Source: CAIWHR01 sp963779805 (GTDB lineage Bacteria > Pseudomonadota > Gammaproteobacteria > Burkholderiales > Casimicrobiaceae). Taken from it: a stretch of 64,000 nucleotides of DNA. Positions 20,673 to 29,852 of this stretch are shown here, piece by piece. The position numbers and the translations under genes are program-made. The DNA is taken from contig CAVZZN010000008.1 in NCBI GenBank assembly GCA_963779805.1, positions 105,357 to 169,356 on the forward strand. Reading direction: 5' to 3'. The number at the start of each line of letters is the position of its first letter. Position 1 is the first letter of the stretch. A model generated the notes under the pieces. That model did not search any database. It was given only the letters and a program-made list of their open reading frames with translations, and was not told the DNA's origin.

Positions 20673-21790
20673 ACAGCGCCTACCTCGCCTCGGGACCGCT
20701 GGTCTGGATCGCGACCATCGCGGTCACGACGCTGCTGCTGATGGCTTCGGTCAAGGCGCTCTTCCTGGTGGTCCCGTTCCTGCTCGCGATCATCCTCTAT
20801 TACATGCTCTTTCCGGTCGTGCGCCGGCTCGAACTGGCCGGCGTCAGCCGCGAGACCGCCGCCGCGCTGGTCGCCGGCGGCGTCACGCTGCTGGTGGTCG
20901 CGGTGCTGGTCCCCACGCTGCCATGGCTGGTGGGGCAGTCGGTCTCCGGTGAAGAGATCCTCGGTCGTTACCTCGAGGGCGGGCGCGTGCTGATCGACCG
21001 GACGCTCGCGACGCTGGAATCGCATTTCGCGTTCCTCAAGCGAATGGATTTCAGCGCCGAAGTCGGCCGACGCGCCGACGAATTCGGCGCAACCTTCATG
21101 AAGGAGCAACTCGCGCGGCTGCTGCTGCAAGCGGCGGCCCAATTGCCCGCGGTGCTGCTCGCCCCCTTCGTCGCATTCTTTCTGCTGCGCGACGGGGGCC
21201 GCTTCCTGCGCACCATCGTGAGCGTGGTGCCGAACGCATTCTTCGAGCGCACGGTGTTCATGTTCGACAGCGTGCACCAGACGGCACGCAATTACTTCCA
21301 GGGACTCCTCAAGCTCGCGGTCGTCGACACGACGCTGTACGCGATTGGCATGCTGGTCATCGGGATTCACGGCGCGATCATCCTCGCGATCATCGCGGCC
21401 GTGCTCGCCTGGATACCGCTCATAGGCTCGGTGCTCGCATGCATCATCATCGTGCTCTCGGCGGCGACGGAGCATCCGAGCGATCTGTGGGTCGTGTATG
21501 CGGCGGTCGGAATGTTCCTCGGCGTCCGCTTCCTCGATACCTTTGTCATCATGCCGCTGACCGTCGGCCGCAGCATGCGCATGCACCCGTTACCGATGGT
21601 GCTCATGCTGTTCATCGGCGGTACGGTCGCCGGCATCGCCGGTCTGATCCTGGCGCTGCCGCTGGCGGGCGCCGTCAGCACCATGGTCGGCACGATCGGT
21701 GCGATCATCGACGATCCACGCTTGCAGGCGCGCCATCGTTTTGCGAAGGCGCTCGAGGCGAAGCGCATCAACGTCGACCTCGAGTTGTAG
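20669..21790 (+). CDS. AI-2E family (PerM-like) transporter
   Basis: This 373-residue inner-membrane protein has the AI-2E transporter pattern. Two N-terminal helices (WIATIAVTTLLLMASVKALF, then FLLAIILYYMLFPVVRRLE) and a helix ending at PWLVGQ precede a cytosolic helical stretch. A block of five C-terminal helices then contains LAIIAAVLAWIPLIGSVLAC and the conserved LDTFVIMPLTVGRSMRMHPL segment. Family members export small molecules or act as Na+/H+ antiporters, and AI-2 itself is not implied. GTG at 20669 overlaps the stop of the cNMP-binding gene, which suggests a cyclic-nucleotide-controlled permease. Confidence 0.85.
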   Translation: MNSAYLASGPLVWIATIAVTTLLLMASVKALFLVVPFLLAIILYYMLFPVVRRLELAGVSRETAAALVAGGVTLLVVAVLVPTLPWLVGQSVSGEEILGRYLEGGRVLIDRTLATLESHFAFLKRMDFSAEVGRRADEFGATFMKEQLARLLLQAAAQLPAVLLAPFVAFFLLRDGGRFLRTIVSVVPNAFFERTVFMFDSVHQTARNYFQGLLKLAVVDTTLYAIGMLVIGIHGAIILAIIAAVLAWIPLIGSVLACIIIVLSAATEHPSDLWVVYAAVGMFLGVRFLDTFVIMPLTVGRSMRMHPLPMVLMLFIGGTVAGIAGLILALPLAGAVSTMVGTIGAIIDDPRLQARHRFAKALEAKRINVDLEL

Positions 21791-21957
21791 GGCAATCGGG
21801 CAGCAGCGAACGCGTGCGGGCCGCATCGGGCGCACGATTCCGTGCCCGTTGGCGAACATGGCCAAACCCGGCGACGCCCTTTCGTGCGAGGGATGCCGGC
21901 GAGTATCCCTGATCTCAGGCCGTCCGCGCCGTGCCGATGGCCGGCGCCGCTGGCCGC

Positions 21958-22725
21958 TCACAGCATGAAGCGATCGCCAGCGGTCAGGGCGTGAATCGTC
22001 CTGCCCGGCGCCTTGGCTCGCAGCTCGGCGAGAATGAGGTCTTCCGAACCTGGCTTGAGATGCGTCGCATAGAACGCAACGCGCGCGGGCACGGCCGCGA
22101 TGTCCGCGACAAGCGTGCTCGGGCAGTAGTGCTTCGACAGCCGGGCGATGCCAGACTCCGCGTTGGGGAACGAGCAGTCGACGATCACCATCTGTACGCG
22201 TTGCTCCTCGCGCACGGCTTTCCACAGGGACAGCGATGCGGACATGTCGCCCGAGTACACGAACGCAGCGTTGCCCGACACCACCACGTACGCAACGGCG
22301 GGGACGGTGTGGTCGACCTGATAGGCGGTGATGATGCGATCGCCGATCGCGACCGGTTCGTTCGCGGAGCAGGGTTCCCAGCGAAGCGTCGGATGCAGCG
22401 GGTCGGGAATCTGGGTGAAATCGGGCCACACGACCCAGTTGAACACGTGCTGTTGCAGGGCCGAAGTCACCTCGGCGGTGGCATGCACGACGACCGGCGT
22501 CTCGCGTCGGCCAAGCACCGCGTCCAGCAGGAACGCCAGTCCGGCGACGTGATCGAGGTGCGGGTGCGTGAGGAAGACGTGGTCGATCGCAACAAGCTCG
22601 TCCATGGCGAGGTCCGCGATGCCGGTGCCGGCATCGAGCACGATGTCGCGATCGAGCCGCAAGCACGTGGTAAGCCTTTCGTGGCCACCGATGCCGCCGG
22701 CACAGCCGAGAACGGTCAGTTGCAT
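21958..22725 (-). CDS. Class II 3',5'-cyclic nucleotide phosphodiesterase-like MBL-fold enzyme
   Basis: A 255-residue metallo-beta-lactamase-fold hydrolase. The motif LTHPHLDHVAGLAFLLD is the T-H-x-H-L-D-H signature of class II cyclic nucleotide phosphodiesterases. Further metal ligands lie in YQVDHTVPAVAY, VYSGDMSASLSLW and YATHLKPGSE. The start is placed at ATG 22725, matching the family N-terminus MQLTVLGCAGGIGG, rather than at the upstream TTG. It lies 2-3 kb from a class III cyclase and three cNMP-binding proteins, so degradation of cAMP or cGMP is a sensible role. The 167 bp between it and the convergent permease hold nothing recognisable. Confidence 0.8.
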   Translation of the reverse strand: MQLTVLGCAGGIGGHERLTTCLRLDRDIVLDAGTGIADLAMDELVAIDHVFLTHPHLDHVAGLAFLLDAVLGRRETPVVVHATAEVTSALQQHVFNWVVWPDFTQIPDPLHPTLRWEPCSANEPVAIGDRIITAYQVDHTVPAVAYVVVSGNAAFVYSGDMSASLSLWKAVREEQRVQMVIVDCSFPNAESGIARLSKHYCPSTLVADIAAVPARVAFYATHLKPGSEDLILAELRAKAPGRTIHALTAGDRFML

Positions 22726-23015
22726 AGGTGCTGGACGATCCAAACCCGTCGTGTCAAAAGGCGCAGGTGGAGCGGGCCGTCGAGGTGCAGCCCTTTCCGC
22801 AGTCAGCGCGTCCTCCGTTAGTGTTGGCGTCGCGAGGCGTCAACCGAAGGAGCACACCGATCACTGATCTCAGGATGGCACGTAGTCAGATGCTTGAGAA
22901 GGGGTGCAAGCCGACACCTTGCGCGACGCGCGCGCCCACATCTCCCGGAGCCTCGACCCTGGCCGCGTCCACCCCGCCGCTTCTATAATCGACCTCCCGG
23001 TACCCACGTCCAGCC

Positions 23016-24623
23016 ATGACCGCAGAACCGAGCGCGCTCGCGAGCCAGATCAACGTGCAGCATCTCCCCATCACGCCGGAGACGCTGCTGAACGCCGCGC
23101 TCTTCGCCGGCATCGCCATCGCGTTCGCCGTGATCGCGGCGATCGTTCGGCCGTACCGGCGCGGAGGATTCATCGGGCTCGCGCTGGTCGCCGTTGTCGT
23201 CGTGCTGCTCCTGTGGACGGTCTCGCAGCTGGGGTCGACGCTCGCCGGCGGCACTCTCTTCGACATCCTGCGCGAGATCCTGCTCGCGCTGCTGGCATTC
23301 GCCGTCCTGCGCTCGACGCTGCTGTTCGTGAGCCGCGTCCTGCTCGCACGGCTGGAGGTTCCGCACATCGTGGCCGATGTGCTCCTGACGCTCGGGCTGG
23401 TCGCGTTCGCGCTCTATCGGCTGAGCGTGATCGGCGTGAACCTCGCAGGGATCGTGACGACGTCAGCCGTGATCACCGGCGCGATCGCGTTTTCCGCGCA
23501 GGAGGTGCTGGGCGCGCTCTGGGCCGGCCTCGCGCTGCAAGCCGAACGCACGGTGCGCCAGGGCGACTGGATCAGGTACGGCGACAAGCTCGGACAGATC
23601 GTGCAGATGCGGTGGCGGACCACGGCCATCGCGACGTGCGATCACGAGACCATCATCATCCCCAACGCCGCCCTCATGAAGGACAAGATCACCCTGGTGG
23701 GGCGGCATGGGGACGACTCGTCGCTCTTGCGCCGGCACATTGCGTTCTCCGTGGGCTACGGCCATTCGCCGGGCCAGGTCGTCCACGCTGTGAATCACGC
23801 TTTTCACGCTGCGGAGATCTCGAATGTCGCGCGCGTGCCGGTGCCGTTCTGCGTTTGCAAAGCGTTCGAGGACAGCGGCATCGCGTATGAAGTGCTGTAT
23901 CACATCGTCGATCTGCACCACTACCCCACGACCGATTCGGCGATGCTCGGGCACGTGTTCGCGGCACTGAAGCGCCATGGCATGACCATCCCGTTCCCGC
24001 ATCGGGTCGTGCAGGTCCAGCGGGACGTGGAAGGCCATGCCGCGCGCCACGAGCTCGAACAGCGCCTCGCGGTGATCCGCGACGTTTCGCTGTTCGCGCC
24101 GCTCAACGAAGACGAGCGTGCCCACCTCGCGGCCGAGCTCGAATCATGGCCTTTCGCCGGCGAGAGCCTGGTCTGCCGCCAGGGCGACGAGGCCGACTCG
24201 CTCTTCGTGCTCGCGCGCGGCAAGCTCGGCGTGTTTCACGAGGACAGTCACGGCGCGCGTCAGAAGCTTGCCGAGCTGGACGCCCCGGCATACTTCGGTG
24301 AAATGGGACTGCTGCTCGGGCAGCCACGGGCGGCGACGATCATTGCCCAGACGGAGGCGCTGTGCTATCGCGTCAGGCGGCACAGTTTCGACGCCATCCT
24401 GCGCAATCGGCCCCAGATCATCGAAGGCCTGTCACGGGCCTTGGCGGAGCGGCAAGCCCAGAACGACTCGAGGTTGAAGGCGCTCGACGCGGAAGGGCGT
24501 GCGCGGACGACGACCAGTCAGGCGGCCGAGTTCATGCGCATCATCCGCACCTTCTTCGGCTTGGCCGGCGGTGTGTCGCCGCAAGTCCACGGGACGTCCT
24601 CCGAGACCCACGGCATCGGCTGA
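23016..24623 (+). CDS. MscS-family mechanosensitive channel with C-terminal cNMP-binding domain
   Basis: The 535-residue protein starts with four hydrophobic segments (about 25-165). The pore-lining helix and beta domain of MscS follow, seen as ITGAIAFSAQEVLGALWAGL and then VRQGDWIRYGDKLGQIVQM, and then NAALMKDKITL. Residues about 360-480 form a cyclic-nucleotide-binding domain with the canonical cassette FGEMGLLLGQPRAATIIA. Channels of this fused type are thought to be gated by cyclic nucleotides rather than by tension alone. It is intact and faces away from the phosphodiesterase gene. The 290 bp before it show only a plausible promoter area. Confidence 0.9.
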   Translation: MTAEPSALASQINVQHLPITPETLLNAALFAGIAIAFAVIAAIVRPYRRGGFIGLALVAVVVVLLLWTVSQLGSTLAGGTLFDILREILLALLAFAVLRSTLLFVSRVLLARLEVPHIVADVLLTLGLVAFALYRLSVIGVNLAGIVTTSAVITGAIAFSAQEVLGALWAGLALQAERTVRQGDWIRYGDKLGQIVQMRWRTTAIATCDHETIIIPNAALMKDKITLVGRHGDDSSLLRRHIAFSVGYGHSPGQVVHAVNHAFHAAEISNVARVPVPFCVCKAFEDSGIAYEVLYHIVDLHHYPTTDSAMLGHVFAALKRHGMTIPFPHRVVQVQRDVEGHAARHELEQRLAVIRDVSLFAPLNEDERAHLAAELESWPFAGESLVCRQGDEADSLFVLARGKLGVFHEDSHGARQKLAELDAPAYFGEMGLLLGQPRAATIIAQTEALCYRVRRHSFDAILRNRPQIIEGLSRALAERQAQNDSRLKALDAEGRARTTTSQAAEFMRIIRTFFGLAGGVSPQVHGTSSETHGIG

Positions 24624-24767
24624 TCCGCACGGGCCGCGGGGTTGTGCGCCGACGCGAGACCGACCGCGCCCTGTGGCATCGCACGTCGGCCATGCTAGAG
24701 TGGCGCGCCGGCGTGCCGACGCATTCGCTGCGCGTCATGCGTCCCTTCCGAACCGGACCATCCCGAA

Positions 24768-26579
24768 GTGGCTTCTGCGAATCCCGTCCGTTACCGCATC
24801 GTTCCATTCGATCCCGACGCCCACCTGTTCGAGGTGGCGTGCACGATCGACGATCCCGATCCCGCAGGACAGCGCTTTCGCCTGCCGACGTGGATTCCCG
24901 GCAGCTATCTCATCCGCGAGTTCGCGCGCCACTTCGTGCACGTGCGCGCTCGCGACGAGCGCGGGGCCGTCGCGCTCGCCAAGGAAGCGAAGGACGTCTG
25001 GCGCGCGCAGGCAACGCACGGGCGACTCACCGTGACCGCCCACGTGTACGCGTTCGATCTGTCCGTGCGCACCGCCTATCTCGACCGGCAGCGCGGGTTC
25101 TTCAACGGCAGCTCCGTGTTCCTGCTGCCCGAGGGCCGGGAGAACGACCCGTGCGAAGTCGAGATCGTGGCCCCCACGCTCGCCGCGTGCGCGAACTGGC
25201 GCGTGGCCACGGCGATGCCCGCTCGCCACGCGCCGCCGTACTCGTTCGGCCTGTACGGCGCGGGGAACTACGCGGCACTCATCGACCATCCGGTGGAGAT
25301 GAGCGATTTCACGCTCGTGAGCTTCACGGCTGGCGGCGCCCCCCACGACATCGCGATCTCGGGCCGGCATCGCGCGGACATGCAGCGCCTCGCACGCGAC
25401 CTGCAGAAGGTCTGCACGTGGCAATGCGAGCTGTTCGAAGGCGCCGGCGGCAAGGCGCCGTTCGAGCGCTACGTGTTCCTGGTCGCGGCCGTCGGCGAAG
25501 GCTACGGCGGCCTCGAGCATCGCGCGAGCACGAGCCTCCTGTGCAAGCGCGACGAGCTTCCGCAACCCGGCGTCGATGCCGTCACCGAGGATTACCGCAC
25601 CTTCCTCGGCCTCGCGAGCCACGAGTACTTCCACAGCTGGAACGTGAAGCGCATCAAGCCGGCGGCGTTCGTGCCCTACGACCTCGCGCGCGAAGCCTAC
25701 ACGCGACAGCTATGGGCGTTCGAGGGCATCACGTCCTACTACGACGACCTCGCGCTCGTGCGAAGCGGCGTGCTTCCGGTCGACGACCTGCTCGAGCTCC
25801 TCGGCCGCACGATCACCACCGTGATGCGCGGTCCCGGGCGGCACCTGCAGAGCGTCGCGGATTCGAGCTTCGACGCGTGGATCAAGTACTACCGCCCCGA
25901 CGAGAACACGCCCAACGCCGTGGTGAGCTACTACACGAAAGGCTCGCTGGTCGCGCTCGCGCTGGATCTCACGCTGCGTCGACACGGCAGCTCGCTCGAC
26001 GCGCTGATGCGCACGCTCTGGCAACGGCACGGGCGCACCGGCATCGGCGTGGCCGAAGGCGAGATCGGCAGCATCGCGTCGGAGCTGGCCGGCGTATCGC
26101 TCGCCGAGTTCTTCGCGCGCTACGTCGAGGGCATCGAGGATCCGCCGCTCGCCGAGCTGCTGCACGACGTCGGGATCGCTCTGCACGCGCGCGCAGCCAC
26201 CGGCGCAAGCGATCGCGGCGGCAAGCCCGGCCGCGAGAACGGCCGGTCGCGGTGCTGGTTCGGGGCGCGCCTCGCGCCTGGCGCGGAGCCGCGGCTGCAG
26301 CACGTGCTGCGCGGCGGACCCGCGGAGCTGGCAGGACTCGCCGCGGGCGACGTGCTGGTCGCGCTGGATGGCTTGCGGGCGTCCGCCGACGCACTGGAAA
26401 AACTGCTCGAGCGGCGCGCGCCCGGCGAGACCATCGGCGTGCACGCCTTCCGTCGCGACGAGCTGCTGACCCTCCAATGCACGCTGCAGCCCGCGCCGCT
26501 CGACACCTTCTGGCTGACGATCGACCCGACCGCCGGCGACGACGCCGCAGCGCGGCGGGTCGCCTGGCTCGGACGCTAG
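24768..26579 (+). CDS. M61 family glycyl aminopeptidase-like protease with PDZ domain
   Basis: This 603-residue protease has the M61 N-terminal beta domain (YRIVPFDPDAHLFEVACTI), the zinc-binding motif SHEYFHSWNVKRI with the ligand Glu further on (WAFEGITSYYDD), and a C-terminal PDZ domain (about 500-590, PRLQHVLRGGPAELAGLAAGD). The GGLEH motif upstream of the zinc site is also typical. No signal peptide is visible, so it probably acts in the cytosol. The GTG start at 24768 gives the usual family length. It stands alone, with the IS element immediately downstream. Confidence 0.9.
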   Translation: MASANPVRYRIVPFDPDAHLFEVACTIDDPDPAGQRFRLPTWIPGSYLIREFARHFVHVRARDERGAVALAKEAKDVWRAQATHGRLTVTAHVYAFDLSVRTAYLDRQRGFFNGSSVFLLPEGRENDPCEVEIVAPTLAACANWRVATAMPARHAPPYSFGLYGAGNYAALIDHPVEMSDFTLVSFTAGGAPHDIAISGRHRADMQRLARDLQKVCTWQCELFEGAGGKAPFERYVFLVAAVGEGYGGLEHRASTSLLCKRDELPQPGVDAVTEDYRTFLGLASHEYFHSWNVKRIKPAAFVPYDLAREAYTRQLWAFEGITSYYDDLALVRSGVLPVDDLLELLGRTITTVMRGPGRHLQSVADSSFDAWIKYYRPDENTPNAVVSYYTKGSLVALALDLTLRRHGSSLDALMRTLWQRHGRTGIGVAEGEIGSIASELAGVSLAEFFARYVEGIEDPPLAELLHDVGIALHARAATGASDRGGKPGRENGRSRCWFGARLAPGAEPRLQHVLRGGPAELAGLAAGDVLVALDGLRASADALEKLLERRAPGETIGVHAFRRDELLTLQCTLQPAPLDTFWLTIDPTAGDDAAARRVAWLGR

Positions 26580-26639
26580 CTAACCCGCCGCCACCCCGCG
26601 TGTTCGCAACGATTGTCCCGAACACGGCGGTGGGGCATG

Positions 26640-27981
26640 TAGCAGTTCGTTGAAAAGCGGCTCAATTTGAACACCAGCGCATCGTGAAAATGGTTTGTTC
26701 GAGTGATAGGACGCGGGGTTTCGCCTATCGCCACCCGGTTCGACCTGGTTTGGAGGCCGTTTCGGGTCGCTTTGGCGCACAGCGGAGACACCTCTCCTGT
26801 CGATCACCCGCTTTCAGCGAAAAGTTTCGGCAGCCGGCGCAAGTTGACCGCCGTCATGGTCATGGCGAAGACCAGCTCGGCGCGTTCGAGGCCGCGCAGC
26901 TTCAGTTGCCGCAGCGTGCCGTGCTGCTTGCCGTCGCCGAAGATGGTTTCGATCAGCTTGCGAATGATTTGACTCACCGCGTAGCCGGGATGGCGAGTGG
27001 TGCGCTCGTCGATCGCGCTGGCGCGGTTCTTGGTGTTCTGGGCGACATGCGGCGTCACGCCGATGGCGCGGCAGTCAGCGACGAAGTCGGCCGTGTCGTA
27101 GCCTTTATCGGCGCCTACCGTCTTGCGCGTTGCTCCGGGCTGCGCCGCCAGCATCTCGATCGCGGCCTCGCGTTCAGCCTTGCCGGTCGCGTGGGTCAGC
27201 CGCTGGTCGACCACCAGCCCGTTGCGGTTCTCCATCAGCGCATGGCCCATGTAATACGGCAGCGCCTCGGCATTCTTGCTCTTGCGATAGAGCCGCGAAT
27301 CGGGGTCGGTACGGCTCTCATGCGTATCGTTGGTGCGCGGCTGGCCGCGGAAGTTGACTTCGGGATTGCTCTTCGAACCGCTCGCCGGCGGCGGTGGCCC
27401 GTCCTTGGGCACGAAGCTCTTCTGCGAGGCCCAGGCGCGAACCAGCGTGCCGTCCACCGAGAAGTGTTCGGTGCTCAACAGTCCTTTCGCGCGGGCCTGC
27501 GCCAGCACCTCCTCGAACAACACCGCGCAGGCGTCATGCGCGATCAGTCGATCGCGGTTCTTGGAAAAGGTCGAGTGATCCCACGGATCATCCTGCATCG
27601 ACACCCCGACGAACCAGCGAAACAGCAGGTTGTAGCCCAACTGCTCGATCAGCATGCGTTCGCTGCGCACCCCGTAGAGCACTTGCAGCATCAGCGCGCG
27701 CAGCAGCTTCTCCGGCGCGATCGAGTCGCGGCCGGCCGGCGCGTACATCGCCGCAAACAGCGGATCCATGCGCTTGAGCGCCTCATTCAGGATGTCGCGC
27801 ACCGGACGCAACGGATGATCCGCCGGCACGTAGCTCTCCAGACTCCGCACCGCGAACAGCGTGTCCTGCATAACATCTGGGCCGCGCATCGCTCTGACCT
27901 CGAAGGATTGCCGATGAAAACCCTCATCAGAACGATAGACAAGAACCACGCATTTACAAGTCGAATTTCAACAAACTGCTA
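26640..27981 (-). mobile_element. IS5-family-like insertion sequence
   Basis: The element is bounded by inverted repeats: TAGCAGTTCGTTGAAA at the left (26640-26655) and TTTCAACAAACTGCTA at the right (27966-27981). They match at 15 of 16 positions. It carries one transposase gene and is about 1.34 kb long. The exact target duplication is ambiguous because a palindromic TA or CTAG sequence lies at the tips. The right end overlaps the TAG stop codon of the PEBP gene, so the insertion left that protein complete. The transposase is intact, which suggests a recent arrival. Confidence 0.8.
26804..27889 (-). CDS. IS5-like DDE transposase
   Basis: A 361-residue transposase. The start at ATG 27889 (MRGPDVMQDTLFAVRSLES) is chosen because it matches the family N-terminus and has a GAGGT ribosome site. 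The N-terminal DUF772-type domain (VPADHPLRPVRDIL to HSTFSKNRDRL) is followed by the DDE catalytic region: first Asp in HFSVDGTLVRAWAS, second in VGADKGYDTADFV, Glu in IRKLIETIFGDGK. A family Tyr/Arg-rich insertion lies between them. All catalytic residues are present. Confidence 0.9.
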   Translation of the reverse strand: MRGPDVMQDTLFAVRSLESYVPADHPLRPVRDILNEALKRMDPLFAAMYAPAGRDSIAPEKLLRALMLQVLYGVRSERMLIEQLGYNLLFRWFVGVSMQDDPWDHSTFSKNRDRLIAHDACAVLFEEVLAQARAKGLLSTEHFSVDGTLVRAWASQKSFVPKDGPPPPASGSKSNPEVNFRGQPRTNDTHESRTDPDSRLYRKSKNAEALPYYMGHALMENRNGLVVDQRLTHATGKAEREAAIEMLAAQPGATRKTVGADKGYDTADFVADCRAIGVTPHVAQNTKNRASAIDERTTRHPGYAVSQIIRKLIETIFGDGKQHGTLRQLKLRGLERAELVFAMTMTAVNLRRLPKLFAESG

Positions 27982-28608
27982 GAGCTTCACGTCGGGATTG
28001 AGGGTGTAGCGCCCGGTGAGGCTCGCCTCGCCGAGAATATGGCCCTGCATCGCCTTGCGCGCAGCCGCGCCGTCGAACGTCCCCTGCAGGTCGAGGCGCG
28101 CGACGTCGAGCGCGTACAGCGTGAACACGTAGTGGTGCGGGATGGTGTCGTTCCACGGCGGACACGGGCCGTCGTACCCGAAGTACTGCCCGGACATGTC
28201 CTTGTCGTTCGCGAACCACTTGGTGTAGTCGTTGACGCCCTGTCGCGCCCCGCGCGGTGCGTTGGGTCCGGACTTGCCGCGACCGACGATGCCGTCCGAG
28301 AACTCGCCGCGCGCGATCGGCTTCGCATCGGCCGGCAGGTCGACCAGGATCCAGTGGAAGAACTCGACGCGCGGCAGCGAGGCGGGAATGGTCCTGCCTT
28401 CCTGATTCACGTCGTCGGGCTTCGACGGCACGTCGCCGTCGTGGCAGACGAGCGCGAGCGAGCGCGTGCCCGCGGGCAGATCGCTCCAGGCAAGATCGGG
28501 ATTGCGGTTGGACGAGAGCCGGACGTGCGTTGCCGGATCCATCACGGCAAAGGCGCACTCGCCCGGAATGGGCTTCATGTCAGCGAACGCGGTCGAGGTG
28601 AGCTTCAT
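27979..28608 (-). CDS. YbhB/YbcL-family Raf kinase inhibitor-like (PEBP) protein
   Basis: A 209-residue phosphatidylethanolamine-binding-protein homologue. It shows the ligand-pocket segments NPDLAWSDLPAGTRSLALVCHD and VEFFHWILVDLPAD, and GYDGPCPPWNDTIPHHYVFTLYALD near the end. The start at ATG 28608 has a strong AGGAGGAG ribosome site two bases after which the spacer begins; an upstream frame start at 28671 lacks one. The biological role of bacterial PEBP proteins is poorly known. Its stop codon lies inside the right inverted repeat of the IS element, with the final residues apparently unaffected. Confidence 0.9.
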   Translation of the reverse strand: MKLTSTAFADMKPIPGECAFAVMDPATHVRLSSNRNPDLAWSDLPAGTRSLALVCHDGDVPSKPDDVNQEGRTIPASLPRVEFFHWILVDLPADAKPIARGEFSDGIVGRGKSGPNAPRGARQGVNDYTKWFANDKDMSGQYFGYDGPCPPWNDTIPHHYVFTLYALDVARLDLQGTFDGAAARKAMQGHILGEASLTGRYTLNPDVKL

Positions 28609-28687
28609 CGATCTCCTCCTGTGGTGGGCTCGAACGAACTGCGGCCGCGACGCACGATCGGGCCGCTGCATGCGCGGGCCGGCGGAG

Positions 28688-29338
28688 TCAGCCGGCCTTC
28701 CAGTGCGGTGGCACCGTGGCGTCGAAGTACGGCAGCGCCTCGATGCGCGTCATCCAATCCCGGAGCTGCGGGGTGAGCAGCGCCGCGAGCGAGAAGCCCG
28801 GCAGCTTGCGCTCGCAGCGGCGCACCAGCGCGAGCGCCGGATACAGTGCGAAGTCCGCGGCCGAGAGCGGACCGGCCATGTACTCGCCGCGCATCGCCTG
28901 GGTGAAGAGCGCGAACTCCTCGCGCAGCGCGTTGCTCCCCTCCCCGACCACGGCCGGGTCGCGCTGCGCTTCGTCGGTGCCGAAGGCCTGGGTCCAGACC
29001 GGATCGCTCGCCTTGTCGAGGTAGTTGTCGACCTCGAGGATCACGCGCCGGATGAACGCGCGCTCTCGCGCATCACCCGGGAAGAGCGGCGCGCCGCGCC
29101 CGGGGAACGCCTCGTCCAGGTACTCCACGATCGCGCTCGACTCGTAGAGCGCGAAGTCGTCGTGCACGAGCACCGGGACCCGATGGCGCGGATTGAGCGC
29201 CAGGAACTCGGGTTTCCGGTTGTCGCCGGCGGAGAACGACAGGACCTTGCGTTCGTACGGCAGCGCCTTGTGCTCGAGCGCGAGCTGCGCGCGCCATGCA
29301 TAGGGCGATCCCGAACCGTAGTAGAGGACGAGGCTCAT
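28688..29338 (-). CDS. Glutathione S-transferase family protein
   Basis: A 216-residue cytosolic GST. The thioredoxin-like N-terminal domain (MSLVLYYGSGSPYAWRAQLA) has the catalytic Ser/Tyr region at residues 8-13, and the glutathione-binding motif HRVPVLVHDDFALYESSAI around 55-72. The helical C-terminal domain includes the conserved capping region LSAADFALYPALALVRR. ATG 29338 is preferred to the upstream in-frame ATG, which adds only an Ala-rich tail. The substrate is unknown. Confidence 0.9.
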   Translation of the reverse strand: MSLVLYYGSGSPYAWRAQLALEHKALPYERKVLSFSAGDNRKPEFLALNPRHRVPVLVHDDFALYESSAIVEYLDEAFPGRGAPLFPGDARERAFIRRVILEVDNYLDKASDPVWTQAFGTDEAQRDPAVVGEGSNALREEFALFTQAMRGEYMAGPLSAADFALYPALALVRRCERKLPGFSLAALLTPQLRDWMTRIEALPYFDATVPPHWKAG

Positions 29339-29384
29339 CGTCGATTCCTTCGCTGCAGCCGCGGGCACAACCGCCTGCGGCGGG

Positions 29385-29779
29385 TCACTTCTTGCGCGGC
29401 TTGTCGGCCGCGGTAGGCGCGGCCGCGACGCTCTGCGAGGCGCGCAGCGCTTCGAGCGACGCCTTTTGCAGCTCGAGGGTCTTGATGCTCATGCGCATGA
29501 GGTTGAGGCTCATCTCCAGCCAGTTCTCGATGATCCTCAATTCGCCGATCTTGCGCTCGATCTCGGCGGGATCGAGCGTCGCGAACATCGTGGCGGGATT
29601 GGGGAAGCCCACGCCGGCCACCGGCGTGCCCGCGCCGCGGCGGGCGTCCCGGGGAGGGGAAAGCCCGGGATCGGCACGCCGAACGGGTTCCACATGCGCT
29701 GCATGAATTGCATCGCATCGTCGGGCGAAAACGGAAAGGCGCCGCCGCTGCTCGGAGGTTCGGAAGAAGATTGCGACAT
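29385..29779 (-). CDS. phaM: PhaM-like polyhydroxyalkanoate granule regulatory protein (frameshifted)
   Basis: PhaM binds PHA synthase and DNA and directs PHB granules in betaproteobacteria. The N-terminal part from ATG 29779 has SPDDAMQFMQRMWNPFGVPI. After a frame change near 29645, in a run of G and C, the helical block follows: ATLDPAEIERKIGELRIIEN then MSLNLMRMSIKTLELQKASL. This tandem of an FMQxMWNPFGVP motif and the ELR-WLxMxLNxMxM helix is characteristic of PhaM. The Lys/Arg-rich tail KPRKK fits DNA binding. A single indel explains the break. It is one of the stronger betaproteobacterial markers in the window. Confidence 0.75.
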
Positions 29780-29852
29780 GGGGAGCACTCCGCAGGAGGC
29801 GATGTGGCCGAAATCGGTGCTATGCAGGGGCGTTTTCGATATTATCCTCGGC

